Positions 17,491 to 26,612 are shown, numbered from the stretch's first letter. The stretch: DNA of 64,000 nt from Anaerolineaceae bacterium UBA5404 (GCA_002409625.1 DHNY01000010.1:62001-126000), one strand, 5' to 3'. Notes: a model not told the origin generated them from the sequence alone. Numbers and translations are program-made.

Positions 17491-17967
17491 TTAATCTCTG
17501 ATTATCTTAAATATTTGACCAATCCTTTTTAGGCTAGCCAAAGATTCGTTAAGTTTGATGACCGGTTCGGTGAGGTTATCACTAAGGAACCGGACTGTTC
17601 CTTTTAGGGTGTTAATGGTGTCACTGCCACTTTCAAGCATCGGTTTTATATCATTCTTCAGAATGTTAATCAAGTTAGACACCTGTAAAATGAGAATGAC
17701 CATGGCTGTGCCGATAACGACCAACATAAGTGCCATGAGGATGATGAAGATATCTCGAACCGCGCCAACAGATTGTGGACTTTGAAACGCGAGAACAATA
17801 GAACCGGCGATAATAATGACAAAAAGTAGTGTGATAAGGGCAATGGCAAGCTTTCCGCCTTTGCCGCCCTCTTTTTCTTTAGGCGTTTCTTCTAAGCTTG
17901 AATCTAACTCATCGCTTTCTGTTTCGATATATTCAGTTTCTTCAGTGTTAATATCTTGGTCTTCCAT
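17491..17967 (-). CDS. Membrane protein with acidic N-terminus, unknown function
   Basis: The 158-residue protein has an acidic, Ser/Thr/Glu-rich N-terminus (~35 residues), two membrane helices (LAIALITLLFVIIIAGSIVL and a second IFIILMALMLVVIGTAMVIL) and a C-terminal helical part (SGSDTINTLKGTVRFLSDNL) resembling DUF948-type proteins, which often accompany YtxH proteins. The pairing with the downstream YtxH gene supports this. No enzymatic motif. A TATAAT lies about 17 bases before the start. Confidence 0.65.
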   Translation of the reverse strand: MEDQDINTEETEYIETESDELDSSLEETPKEKEGGKGGKLAIALITLLFVIIIAGSIVLAFQSPQSVGAVRDIFIILMALMLVVIGTAMVILILQVSNLINILKNDIKPMLESGSDTINTLKGTVRFLSDNLTEPVIKLNESLASLKRIGQIFKIIRD

Positions 17968-18042
17968 GGTTTACCTGTAAAAAAATTATATCATTGAAAA
18001 AAGGTTAAGCCCTAAGAAACCGTATAAATATTTTGTAATAAG

Positions 18043-18819
18043 TTAGAGATCACCAATTTGCACCTCATTTTCAAGCACGTGATAGAGTTTTTCATTGGCT
18101 TGGAGGGTGATATCTGCAAAGAGGCTATCTTGATCGGTTGTAATCATTTCTTGTTTAACCAACTCTAAAATGGCAAGGAAAAGCACGATAGAGTCTAGCC
18201 GTGAAGGTTGGTCTCCCAGGAGTGTTGAAAAGCGTATTTGCGAGTCCTGGCGCAAGACGCGCATGATATCGCGAACTTTTTTGCGTAAGGTAAGCCGTGG
18301 AATACTGATGAGGCTACCTTCCTGCAGACTTTGCTCTTGAATGGCGACTTGCTCGAGCGCATTGACCAGATCAGCCAATTCTACTTTTGAAAGGTCCAAT
18401 TGCACATTGACCGGATAAGATCGGGCAACGTGCAGATAGCTTCGCAAATTTTGCTCAACCCGTTGAGAAAGCCATTGGCTGGCTTTTTTGATTTCGCGGT
18501 AAATAATGAGCTGGCGTGCTAAGGTTTCACCAAGATTTTCTTCATCTTCCATGCGGATGGGTGGACGCGGTAGCATGGCTTCGGATTTGATTTGCACTAA
18601 TTTACTGGCAATTACCAGGAACTCTGAGCTGAAATCCGGGTCTATTTCTTTGTGAACACTTACATAAGCCAAAAACTGGTCGGTAACTTTTGCCAAGGCT
18701 AATTTAGTGATATCAAGCTCAGCCTTTTGAATTAAGTCTAAAAGCAGGTCAAGAGGACCTGAGTAAACTTCTGTTTCAATTTCATAGCCGTCTGAAGCAC
18801 GGTGCCACAATTTACTCAT
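18043..18819 (-). CDS. scpA: Segregation and condensation protein A
   Basis: The kleisin-like protein has the ScpA N-terminus (YEIETEVYSGPLDLLLDLIQKAELDI), LVIASKLVQIKSEAMLPRP, and a winged-helix C-terminus (VLFLAILELVKQEMI). ScpA bridges the SMC heads in condensin; smc lies 2 kb away, but no scpB is seen. Two ATGs are possible (18825 and 18819); TATAAT (minus strand, 18827-18832) lies only one base before the first but seven before the second, so the second is the likely start on a leaderless mRNA (258 residues). Confidence 0.9.
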   Translation of the reverse strand: MSKLWHRASDGYEIETEVYSGPLDLLLDLIQKAELDITKLALAKVTDQFLAYVSVHKEIDPDFSSEFLVIASKLVQIKSEAMLPRPPIRMEDEENLGETLARQLIIYREIKKASQWLSQRVEQNLRSYLHVARSYPVNVQLDLSKVELADLVNALEQVAIQEQSLQEGSLISIPRLTLRKKVRDIMRVLRQDSQIRFSTLLGDQPSRLDSIVLFLAILELVKQEMITTDQDSLFADITLQANEKLYHVLENEVQIGDL

Positions 18820-18826
18820 AGGCATT

Positions 18827-18832
18827 ATTATA
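18827..18832 (-). promoter_or_regulatory. -10 box seven bases before the scpA start (predicted leaderless)
   Basis: Minus-strand TATAAT, then seven bases, then ATG 18819. No Shine-Dalgarno sequence fits between. Confidence 0.5.
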
Positions 18833-18881
18833 GCTTGAAACCGGGAATATCCCTAATGGCTTGGTATAATTTAAAGGTCTT

Positions 18882-19973
18882 ATGACCCGATATTACTGCC
18901 TTTCATGTGGAGAAAATTATCCTCCTGTTGGACTGCCACACCACTGCGCTTGTGGCGGCGTATTTAGTGTTGCAGACCTGCAATACGTGCCAGAGATTTA
19001 CCAGTCATCAAGTTTGCCAGGGATGTGGCGATATAAGGACGCTTTTGGCTTGGATGGCGGTGCAGAACCTTTTTATTTGGGTGAAGGTGCAACAGCACTG
19101 GTAGCTGATATGGATCATGTGCAGTCAGTTTATTTTAAGTGTGAGCATTTGAACCCCAGTGGCTCTTTTAAAGACCGACAAAGCGCCGTGTTAACGAGCC
19201 TGTTAAAAGCAAGGGGCATTAATGCGATTTTGGAGGATTCTTCTGGGAATGCAGGCGCTTCTGTGGCACAGTATGCGGCTGCGGCAGGTGTGAAAAGCCA
19301 TATTTTTATACCAAGTTCCAGTGCGGGTCCCAAGCGGCAACAAATTGAACTGAGTGGCGCCAAAGTAAATATGGTGGATGGGCTTCGCTCTATGGCAACC
19401 GCAGCGGTACTTAAAATGCATGCCGAGACGGGTGTGCCTTATGCCAGCCATGCTTTGCTTCCTTTTGGTTTGGCAGCTTATGCTACGATAGCCTTTGAGA
19501 TTTATGAATCCCTTGGACAAATGCCTGAGCAAGTCTTTGCACCAATTGGACATGGATCACTGTTTTTAGGGCTTTTAATGGGCTTTGAGGCTATTGAGGC
19601 GAGAACCGGAGAGCGGAGGCCGCGAATGATTAGTGTGCAAGCGGAAAATTGCGCGCCAGTTTACAGAGCGTGGAAAGGTTTGTCCGTATTAGCGCCAAGC
19701 GCCACTATTGCTGAAGGAACGGCAGTCAGCGAGCCGGTTCGGATGCCAGAGATATTGGCAAAATTAAGAGCAGGTTACGATAAGCTTATAGCCGTGAAAG
19801 AGGACGCAATTGCGCGTAGTTATAAAGAGCTTGGAGCGAAAGGTTTTTATGTTGAACCAACTGCGGGAATGGTGTGGGCAGCATGGACCATGACGCTTGC
19901 GGATGGCGCTAATCTTGGTCAAAGCAGTGTGCTCATATTAAGCGGAAATGGGCTAAAATCAATAGAGAATTAG
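18882..19973 (+). CDS. thrC: Threonine synthase-like PLP enzyme
   Basis: The 363-residue protein has a short Cys-rich N-terminus (CLSCG and CACGG), the PLP-lysine motif NPSGSFKDRQ, SGNAGASVAQYAAAAG, and a late GNGLK loop, as in fold type II threonine synthases of the YrvJ/ThrC class. Threonine synthase converts O-phosphohomoserine to threonine. No other threonine-pathway gene is next to it; a related PLP lyase remains possible. TATAAT at 18865-18870 gives a 5' leader of only a few bases; AAAGG lies four bases before ATG. Confidence 0.8.
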   Translation: MTRYYCLSCGENYPPVGLPHHCACGGVFSVADLQYVPEIYQSSSLPGMWRYKDAFGLDGGAEPFYLGEGATALVADMDHVQSVYFKCEHLNPSGSFKDRQSAVLTSLLKARGINAILEDSSGNAGASVAQYAAAAGVKSHIFIPSSSAGPKRQQIELSGAKVNMVDGLRSMATAAVLKMHAETGVPYASHALLPFGLAAYATIAFEIYESLGQMPEQVFAPIGHGSLFLGLLMGFEAIEARTGERRPRMISVQAENCAPVYRAWKGLSVLAPSATIAEGTAVSEPVRMPEILAKLRAGYDKLIAVKEDAIARSYKELGAKGFYVEPTAGMVWAAWTMTLADGANLGQSSVLILSGNGLKSIEN

Positions 19974-19974
19974 A

Positions 19975-20030
19975 AGATTTGTCGCATCGTTTGCTGTTAA
20001 GGGCTTGACGTCAAACGATTCTGCAAATCT
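19975..20030 (+). promoter_or_regulatory. Two-part hairpin in the rnc leader, candidate RNase III autoregulatory site
   Basis: AGATTTG (19975-19981) pairs with CAAATCT (20024-20030), and ATCGTTTG (19986-19993) pairs with CAAACGAT (20012-20019). A symmetric 4x4 internal loop separates the two helices and an 18-base loop caps them. The structure fills the whole gap between the thrC stop and the rnc RBS. E. coli RNase III cleaves a stem-loop in its own leader to limit expression; the same is suggested here by position and shape. Confidence 0.6.
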
Positions 20031-20044
20031 GGAAGAGGAGATGG

Positions 20045-20740
20045 ATGATTAACCTGATTGCAGAGCAAAACCTCTTGGCTTTTTTGCCAGATCGTTTTAG
20101 AAACCTGGGTTTGTTGCGGCGCGCGATGTGCCACCGTTCATATTTAAATGAAAATGAAGATATGAGCGAGGACAATGAGCGGCTGGAATTCTTAGGCGAT
20201 GCCATTTTGGGTTTCACCGTGGCAGAGTGGTTATTTAAGCGCTTTCCTGAAAAGCCTGAAGGTTTCTTAACCAAGGCACGGGCGCTGCTTGTGCGCACAC
20301 CGAACCTGGCAAAGTACGCCAGGAAAATTGAGATTGGGCCTGCTTTGCTGCTTTCAAAAGGCGAAGAGATGACCGGCGCACGCGAGCGTGATGCGGTGTT
20401 GTGTGACGCTTTTGAGGCTTTGATTGCTGCCATTTACCTTGATCAGGGCATGGATGTGGTGCAAGCTTTTGTAGAGTCTATTTTAGACACAGAAGAAGAC
20501 ACCATCATGGATCGTTTTGACTTAGAGCCAAAAAGCAGACTGCAGGAATGGGCGCAAGGCCATGGACATAAATCGCCCGTTTACGTTTTGCTGGCAGAGA
20601 CTGGACCCGACCATGAAAGGGTCTTCTCTATCCAAGCGGTGATTGATGAGCGTCCCTTGGGCATTGGAAAAGGAAAAACCAAACAAGCTGCAGAAAAGAA
20701 CGCGGCTGAAAAAAGTTTGAAAATGTTAGGAATTCATTGA
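20045..20740 (+). CDS. rnc: Ribonuclease III
   Basis: The 231-residue protein contains the signature NERLEFLGDAILGF (residues ~41-54) with catalytic acidic residues, a second conserved DAFEALIAAIYLDQG, and a C-terminal double-stranded RNA-binding domain (SRLQEWAQGHGHKSPVY ... KQAAEKNAAEKSL). It processes rRNA precursors and other duplex RNA. The start follows GAGGAG by four bases. The stop overlaps the smc start by one base (TGATG), the common rnc-smc arrangement. The leader carries a large hairpin. Confidence 0.96.
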   Translation: MINLIAEQNLLAFLPDRFRNLGLLRRAMCHRSYLNENEDMSEDNERLEFLGDAILGFTVAEWLFKRFPEKPEGFLTKARALLVRTPNLAKYARKIEIGPALLLSKGEEMTGARERDAVLCDAFEALIAAIYLDQGMDVVQAFVESILDTEEDTIMDRFDLEPKSRLQEWAQGHGHKSPVYVLLAETGPDHERVFSIQAVIDERPLGIGKGKTKQAAEKNAAEKSLKMLGIH

Positions 20741-23700
20741 TGATAAAACTTTCTTCATTAAAAATGCAGGGTTATAAAACCTTTGCGAAAGAAACAGAAA
20801 TGGGCTTTCCGGCGAGTATTACGGCTATTGTGGGGCCAAATGGGTCTGGAAAGTCAAATGTTGCCGACGCTATCCGTTGGGTTTTGGGCGAGCAGAGTTT
20901 TTCGCTGTTGCGCGCGAAACGCACAGATGACATGATTTATTCTGGTTCTGAAAGTCGTGCCAGAGCAGGCATGGCTGAGGTTTCGATCCACTTTGATAAT
21001 CAGGACAATTGGTTGCCAATTGATTATTCGGAGGTTGTGTTAACCCGGAGGGCTTATCGGGATGGCCAAAATGATTATCTGATTAACAACCAACGTGTGC
21101 GGTTAAAGGATTTTGGAGAATTGTTAGCCAAAACAGGCTTGAGCGATCGAACTTACACGATTATTGGTCAGGGCTTGGTGGATGTCGCGCTTTCAATTCG
21201 ACCAGATGAACGCCGAAAGCTTTTTGAAGAGGCTGCTGGCATTGGCTTGTATCGTTCCCGCAAAGAAGAGGCCTTACGGCGACTGGAGACGACGAACCGA
21301 AACCTGGATCGTGCTATGGATATCAGTGATGAAATTCGACCGCGTTTGCGTAATCTTGAAAAACAAGCCCAAAGAGTGAGCGAATACAAGCTGGTGAAGG
21401 AAAGTTTGCGGGCAAATTTGTTGGAATGGTACGGTTACCATTGGTCTAAAGTCAAGCAAGAAGTTGATGCCCTGAATCTTGAACTGAAAAAAGCGAATGA
21501 AACACGCGATGTGAGTCAAAAGCAAATTGCCGATGAAAAGCAGACCCTAAGCCAGGTGAAAAGCCTGATTGATTCGACAAGGCTTGAAATACGTCAGTTG
21601 CAGGACCAAATGCGAGGCTATCTGGATGCGCAACAACAACATAATCAAGATATTGCCATTCTGGAAAACCGCAAACAAAGCGCGTTAGGATTGATTTCAC
21701 AGCTCGATTTAGACTTGGCCGCGCTTGAAGAAACGGTAAAAAGCAGTGAACGCAGCCTTGAAACCGCCAGAACGGAGACTGAACGCTTAAAAGGTGATCT
21801 TGACACAATCGGTCGCGAATATGAGGAAGCCCGAAAGGCACTTAGCAACGCGCGAAAAGAACGCCAAAATCTGAGAGAAGAGCGTAATCAGCTTCAGGGG
21901 CAACTGTTGGATACTGAAAAGAAGGGTATTCAGCTCAATTCCCATCACAGTGAATTGAAAGAGAGGTTGCTAACCAATCAGGCTGAGCTTAAACAAAGCG
22001 AAAAGATGCTTGCTGAACTGGACAAAACGCTAAAAGACCTTGAAACACAACAAAAAGAGCTTGAAAAGAACCTGGCGGCTAAAGAAAATGAGCTGGTAAA
22101 TTCAGAAAAGCAACGTGAAAAGCTTGAAGAAGATTTGGCTGCTTTAAGACAGGAGCAATTGGAAAATGGGCAAAGAGCCCACCAGTTTGAGCTTGAACTT
22201 AATAAAGTGAGCAATCAGTTGTCGCTCTTGATTCAAGCCCAGGAAAGCCTGGCGGGTTTTTCTGAAGGTGCGAAGACCTTGCTTCAAAAAAGTCGCTCAA
22301 AAGCCATTTCAAGCGAATTTGAGGATCTTGTAAGCAAGCTAAATGTGCAAGAACGTTACGAAACTGCGATTACAGCCGCGTTGGGCGATGCGATTGATGT
22401 GCTTGTTTTGAAAGAGTCAGACTTGAATCTGAAGGATTTGATGCAAGTGATCGATTCTGTTCAAGATCGGGTGGCTTTGATTTCGAAAGCGCCTAAAGCC
22501 AAACAATCCAAACCAGAGTCAATCAATGAACCAGGTGTTATCGCCTGGGCATCAGAGCTTATCCAGAACAACGGTGAATTTGAAGGTGTTATTCAAGCCC
22601 TTTTGAGTTCATTTTTGGTTGTGGAAGACCTTGAATCAGCGCAAAAAATACGCCAAAAAGTGGATCATGCTCATTTGGTGACCTTAAATGGCGAAGTTTT
22701 TATGCGCAATGGTTTGGTTTTGTTAGGCAAACATCGAAGCTCTGGCAAGGTTAGCTATCAACGGCTGAGTAAGGATTACGAAAAAGAGATTAATGCCCTG
22801 GAGACATCGATTAGCTCGTGCAAAAGCATTGAGGAAGATTTAAGCAAGAAAATACAAGCCAAAGAAAGTGCGTTGAGTGAATTTGATGTTGTGCTCAACA
22901 CCGCGAGAAAAGATTTATCGGCTCAACACGCTACGCTTAATGAACTGAGTCTCAAACTAGCTAAGTTCGATGAGCAAAAGGACTGGTTCGCCAATCGACG
23001 GGATGATACTGAGAGAGCCATTGAGCGCACCAAAAGCGCTATCGATGACCTGGCAAAACAGACCACTAGCAATTCAGAACTAATCAAAACTTTAAATAAA
23101 CAAGTGCTGGATCTTCGCCAAAAGGAAAGTAAAACCAATATTGAAGAACTTGAACAAAGGTTTGTTTATTTGGAAACTGAGAACCAAATCAGAAGCCAGT
23201 CGCTGGCTCATAACCAGAAAACGCTTGAAACGCTGACCTTGCGGATGAAAGAAGACAAGACCAGATTGCAAACGATGCAAACCAGAAAGCATTCTCAAGA
23301 AGAGCTCATTGAGAGTTTGAACGCTCAATCACTGAAGACGCGAAATAGCCTGATGAGCCTGAAGGAGCAGTCAGAAGCATTGCAGAAAAGCGATCTTGAA
23401 GCCAAAGAAATAAGTCTGATGCAGTTGGAAGCAGAATACGAGCAGTTGACAGAAGAGGATATAGAGAAACAAAAAACGATGTCTTTGAAAGAGCGTCAAA
23501 TTACCCATTTGCAATTGGAGCTTGTAAGACAAGAAGAAAAGCTGGGCACCTTGCGGAGCCGTCTGGAAGACGATTTTGGATTAATCGAATTGGACGTGCG
23601 CAGTGAGCTGAGCGATTCAACGCCATTGCCTTTCCCGGATCTGGTGATTGAATCTCTGCCCGAAACGATTACCTTAAGCGATGGTATTGAGGAACTCATT

Positions 23701-24348
23701 CGCCAACAAAAAGCTCAGATGCGTCGCATCGGTTCTGTGAATGTCGAAGCTGAACAAGAATATCAGGAAGTCAAAGCCCGCTATACCGATTTGGTTGAGC
23801 AAATTGATGACCTGAATTTGGCCATTAAGGACATCCATGCCATGGTAAAAGAGCTGGATGAGGTAATGAAAGAAGCCTTTTTGAAAACGTATAAAGCGGT
23901 TAATGAACAGTTTTCTTCCATGTTTACAAGACTTTTTAATGGCGGATCTGCCAGATTGGTGTTGGTGGATGAGGATTCGCCTATTGAAGGCGGTATCGAA
24001 ATCGAGGCACGACTGCCGGGTAAGCGTGAACAAGGCTTGGTATTACTCTCCGGTGGCGAGCGCAGCTTGACCGCGGTTGCTCTGATTTTTGCCTTACTAA
24101 AAGTCTCTCCAACGCCTTTGTGTGTGCTTGATGAAGTAGATGCGATGTTGGATGAATCAAATGTGGGTCGCTTTATTGATTTGTTGCGCGAACTTTCTCA
24201 GGAGACGCAATTCGTTCTGATAACCCATAACCGGAATACAGTTGCCGCAGCAGATGTTATTTATGGCGTTACCATGGGTAAGGACTCTGCCAGCCAGCTG
24301 ATTAGTCTGAGACTTGATGAAGTTGACAGCAGTTATATGACTTCCTAA
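20740..24348 (+). CDS. smc: Chromosome segregation SMC protein
   Basis: The 1202-residue protein has the N-terminal P-loop GPNGSGKSN (~32-40), long coiled-coil arms (~170-500 and ~665-1000), a hinge domain around 510-660 (AITAALGDAIDVLV), and the C-terminal signature LSGGERSLTAVAL with Walker B CVLDEVDAMLDE. This is a complete bacterial SMC ATPase that works with ScpA/ScpB in chromosome organisation. ATG 20740 overlaps the rnc stop. A bidirectional terminator follows at 24375. Confidence 0.97.
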   Translation: MIKLSSLKMQGYKTFAKETEMGFPASITAIVGPNGSGKSNVADAIRWVLGEQSFSLLRAKRTDDMIYSGSESRARAGMAEVSIHFDNQDNWLPIDYSEVVLTRRAYRDGQNDYLINNQRVRLKDFGELLAKTGLSDRTYTIIGQGLVDVALSIRPDERRKLFEEAAGIGLYRSRKEEALRRLETTNRNLDRAMDISDEIRPRLRNLEKQAQRVSEYKLVKESLRANLLEWYGYHWSKVKQEVDALNLELKKANETRDVSQKQIADEKQTLSQVKSLIDSTRLEIRQLQDQMRGYLDAQQQHNQDIAILENRKQSALGLISQLDLDLAALEETVKSSERSLETARTETERLKGDLDTIGREYEEARKALSNARKERQNLREERNQLQGQLLDTEKKGIQLNSHHSELKERLLTNQAELKQSEKMLAELDKTLKDLETQQKELEKNLAAKENELVNSEKQREKLEEDLAALRQEQLENGQRAHQFELELNKVSNQLSLLIQAQESLAGFSEGAKTLLQKSRSKAISSEFEDLVSKLNVQERYETAITAALGDAIDVLVLKESDLNLKDLMQVIDSVQDRVALISKAPKAKQSKPESINEPGVIAWASELIQNNGEFEGVIQALLSSFLVVEDLESAQKIRQKVDHAHLVTLNGEVFMRNGLVLLGKHRSSGKVSYQRLSKDYEKEINALETSISSCKSIEEDLSKKIQAKESALSEFDVVLNTARKDLSAQHATLNELSLKLAKFDEQKDWFANRRDDTERAIERTKSAIDDLAKQTTSNSELIKTLNKQVLDLRQKESKTNIEELEQRFVYLETENQIRSQSLAHNQKTLETLTLRMKEDKTRLQTMQTRKHSQEELIESLNAQSLKTRNSLMSLKEQSEALQKSDLEAKEISLMQLEAEYEQLTEEDIEKQKTMSLKERQITHLQLELVRQEEKLGTLRSRLEDDFGLIELDVRSELSDSTPLPFPDLVIESLPETITLSDGIEELIRQQKAQMRRIGSVNVEAEQEYQEVKARYTDLVEQIDDLNLAIKDIHAMVKELDEVMKEAFLKTYKAVNEQFSSMFTRLFNGGSARLVLVDEDSPIEGGIEIEARLPGKREQGLVLLSGGERSLTAVALIFALLKVSPTPLCVLDEVDAMLDESNVGRFIDLLRELSQETQFVLITHNRNTVAAADVIYGVTMGKDSASQLISLRLDEVDSSYMTS

Positions 24349-24374
24349 AAATCACAGCTAAGTAATAGCAAACA

Positions 24375-24408
24375 AAAAAGGACTGCCTTTTACGAGACAG
24401 TCCTTTTT
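24375..24408 (+). terminator. Bidirectional intrinsic terminator between smc and the PpiC gene
   Basis: AAAAAGGACTG and CAGTCCTTTTT form an 11-bp stem with a 12-base loop. T runs flank it on both strands, serving smc (+) and the convergent rpsF operon (-). Confidence 0.9.
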
Positions 24409-24424
24409 GATTATCTTTTTGTGT

Positions 24425-25837
24425 TTAGCGCCCGGTGGGGTTCATGATTGCGTCATAGAAGTTAGCAGGTATTTCTGGTTTCATGGGCATGTATTCTTCC
24501 CAGTTGTCATTGATGACAATATCTGAGCGTTTGGCACGTTGTTCGTCGAGCCATTTGTCAAAGGCAAGGTTCTTCAAGTTTTCATGGCTTTGTTCATTAA
24601 CGCCATTCACGCCTTTGCCAATCAGTTGGATAATGTGCCAACCATGCTGGCTGTTGACTGGCTCACTGATGTCGCCAATGTTTTCAAGCGCGTAGCTGGC
24701 TTGTTCAAATTCAAGCACCATTCTGCCGCGTCCAAACCAGCCCAAATCACCGCCGCTGCCTTTTGAACCTTGATCGGTAGAGAGCTCTTGAGCTAAAACT
24801 GCAAAGTCTTCACCTGCGTTTAAGCGTTCGATAACAGCATCAGCTTCATCTTTGGAGGCAACCAAGATATGGCGCGCCCAAACTTGCTCTTCTTCGGCTG
24901 GGACGTCTTCAGTAATAGCTTCCATCACTCTCAAACGCAGGAGAGCACCCTTTAGAATGCGTTGGATATCTGCGGTGGGAATACCTTTTTTGTTCAAATC
25001 ACTTCGATAGGTATTGTATTCTTTCTGGAACAAGCGTCTTGTATAAGGCGTTGGAGATGGTGTGATGGTGGGAACAGGTGTAGCGGTACCCTCAACAGTT
25101 GGGGTCGCTTCCGGTTCTTCAACTTCTGCTTCTTGTTCTTCTTCAGGTTCCGGTTCAGTTGGCTCTTCAGTTTCTTCGGGGCTTTCTGTTTCGGCAGGAG
25201 CTTCTGTTTCTTCAGCAGCCTCTTCATCGGTGGGCTCTTCTGTTGCTGGAGGTGCAATCAAAGTTTCTTGCTGGCTTGAGATGGTGGGTGTGTTAAATGG
25301 GGTTGCCGTGTTAGCAGGGGTTGGTGTGCCATCAGCATAAAAGCCAAAGTTTTCTTCGATATATTTGTCCAACTCTTCATTGCTTACAGTAATACCAAGT
25401 TTTTCAGCTTCTTCGGCGATGATGATATCGTCGATCATGTCATTGAGGACACGATTGCCAATCACATCACCTTGATTAAGTTCAACTGCGTTACGCTGGG
25501 CAATGGCCAGGAACTGCTGAGCATACTCAGGTGAAAAACTTTGGAACTGATAGTAGTTCATGTAGTACTGATTAGCCTGCTTAAGCATGTTATCACGCGC
25601 ATAGCGCACGCTTTTATCAAATTCGCCGGCTTTAATTTTAGTTTCGCCAACCGAGGCAACGACGGTATTGGGTCTAATGATGTAGTTGTTTACCAAAACA
25701 ATAGCAACAATAATCAAGACGATGCCCAAAACGATGCCAGTAACGGTTATGGCAGCTTTTACTTGTTGCTGTTCACGTTCGGCACGGGCTGTGTATTTCT
25801 TAGTTGTTTGTTGTGGTGATGCAGGTTTTTTGGCCAT
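24425..25837 (-). CDS. Membrane-anchored PpiC-type peptidyl-prolyl isomerase with acidic linker
   Basis: The 470-residue protein has a basic cytoplasmic start, one membrane anchor (residues ~28-52), a SurA/PrsA-like N-terminal helical part (VGETKIKAGEFDKSVRYA), and a parvulin domain near 325-415 (WARHILVASKDEADAVI, GGDLGWFGRG, SEPVNSQHGWHIIQL). Between them, about residues 175-275, lies a Pro/Thr/Glu-rich low-complexity stretch with repeated EE/TP units, breaking the chaperone domain. It probably folds exported proteins outside the membrane. It sits 14 bases after rpsR. Confidence 0.85.
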   Translation of the reverse strand: MAKKPASPQQTTKKYTARAEREQQQVKAAITVTGIVLGIVLIIVAIVLVNNYIIRPNTVVASVGETKIKAGEFDKSVRYARDNMLKQANQYYMNYYQFQSFSPEYAQQFLAIAQRNAVELNQGDVIGNRVLNDMIDDIIIAEEAEKLGITVSNEELDKYIEENFGFYADGTPTPANTATPFNTPTISSQQETLIAPPATEEPTDEEAAEETEAPAETESPEETEEPTEPEPEEEQEAEVEEPEATPTVEGTATPVPTITPSPTPYTRRLFQKEYNTYRSDLNKKGIPTADIQRILKGALLRLRVMEAITEDVPAEEEQVWARHILVASKDEADAVIERLNAGEDFAVLAQELSTDQGSKGSGGDLGWFGRGRMVLEFEQASYALENIGDISEPVNSQHGWHIIQLIGKGVNGVNEQSHENLKNLAFDKWLDEQRAKRSDIVINDNWEEYMPMKPEIPANFYDAIMNPTGR

Positions 25838-25851
25838 AATCCATCACCGAT

Positions 25852-26217
25852 TTAGTATTCAGCCCAGAAGTCGCCCTCAAAGGGGATTAAAGCAATGTGG
25901 CGAGCGTTTTTGATTGCGGTCGCAACTTCGCGTTGGTGCTTGGCACAAGCGCCGGTTTGTCGGCGAGGTCGGATCTTGCCGGTTTCATTGATGTAGCGTC
26001 CCATGAGTTCGACGTTTTTATAGTCAATCTTCAGATTTTTGTCGGTGCAGAATTGACAATACTTGGGTCTGGAGACGAAACGACGGCGGTCACCGCGTTG
26101 TCCACGCTCTTGGCGTTCAGGTCGTTCGGATCGTTCTGGTCTTTCGGGTCGTTCTGCGCGCTCAGGGCGTTCTGTTCGTTCTGGTTCTTGAGTGATTTCG
26201 GGTTTGTTGTCTGTCAT
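25852..26217 (-). CDS. rpsR: Ribosomal protein S18 with Arg/Pro/Glu repeat extension
   Basis: Residues ~50-121 are a standard S18 (YCQFCTDKNLKIDYKNVELM, GKIRPRRQTGACAKHQREV), including a C-x2-C with a later Cys and His that may bind zinc. The first ~45 residues are an extension made of repeated ERPER-type units (about eight copies), absent from most S18 proteins. It lies 12 bases after rpsF with no ssb between, unlike the common rpsF-ssb-rpsR order. Confidence 0.95.
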   Translation of the reverse strand: MTDNKPEITQEPERTERPERAERPERPERSERPERQERGQRGDRRRFVSRPKYCQFCTDKNLKIDYKNVELMGRYINETGKIRPRRQTGACAKHQREVATAIKNARHIALIPFEGDFWAEY

Positions 26218-26229
26218 TGTTACTCCTGA

Positions 26230-26511
26230 TTAATCTAGACGCAGAATAATGAAGCGTAAAACTTGCTCATTATAGCCAAGGGTTCGTTTGATGTTAACAA
26301 TCTCTGAAGGTTCGCTATCAAAGGTCATATAGACATAATAGCCTTCAAATTGTTTCCGAATGGGGTAAGCAAGTTTGCGTTTTCCCCAACGGTCGATTTT
26401 AGTGACCTCACCATTGGTTTTGATGAGGGTCTCAACGGTTTCGACAGCAGTGTTCAACACAGCTTCGTCCAGGTCTGCCTGGAAAACTAGTACAGTTTCA
26501 TATTTATGCAT
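26230..26511 (-). CDS. rpsF: Ribosomal protein S6
   Basis: The protein of 93 residues starts MHKYETVLVFQADL, matching the S6 N-terminus, and contains the conserved GKRKLAYPIRKQFEGYY. I chose ATG 26511 because the longer frame to 26640 would translate the structured leader; AGGAG lies 10 bases upstream. S6 binds S18 and helix 22 of 16S rRNA, and the S6:S18 pair can repress its own mRNA (see leader). Confidence 0.95.
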   Translation of the reverse strand: MHKYETVLVFQADLDEAVLNTAVETVETLIKTNGEVTKIDRWGKRKLAYPIRKQFEGYYVYMTFDSEPSEIVNIKRTLGYNEQVLRFIILRLD

Positions 26512-26538
26512 GCGCTCGAGGCTCCTTTCCTCGGGTTT

Positions 26539-26571
26539 ACTCTTGGTCCCGGCCGTAGGCTTGCCAAGAGT
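26539..26571 (-). promoter_or_regulatory. Candidate S6:S18 autoregulatory leader hairpin of rpsF
   Basis: On the minus strand ACTCTTGG (26571-26564) pairs with CCAAGAGT (26546-26539). The enclosed loop contains GCCTACGGC and CCGGGACC, recalling the conserved CCG-containing bulge that the S6:S18 complex recognises in rpsF leaders and in 16S helix 22. It lies 27 bases before the rpsF start codon. Confidence 0.7.
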
Positions 26572-26612
26572 GGAAGGTTGAGATTCAGGATTATTCCTGT
26601 TTAACAGGCGTA

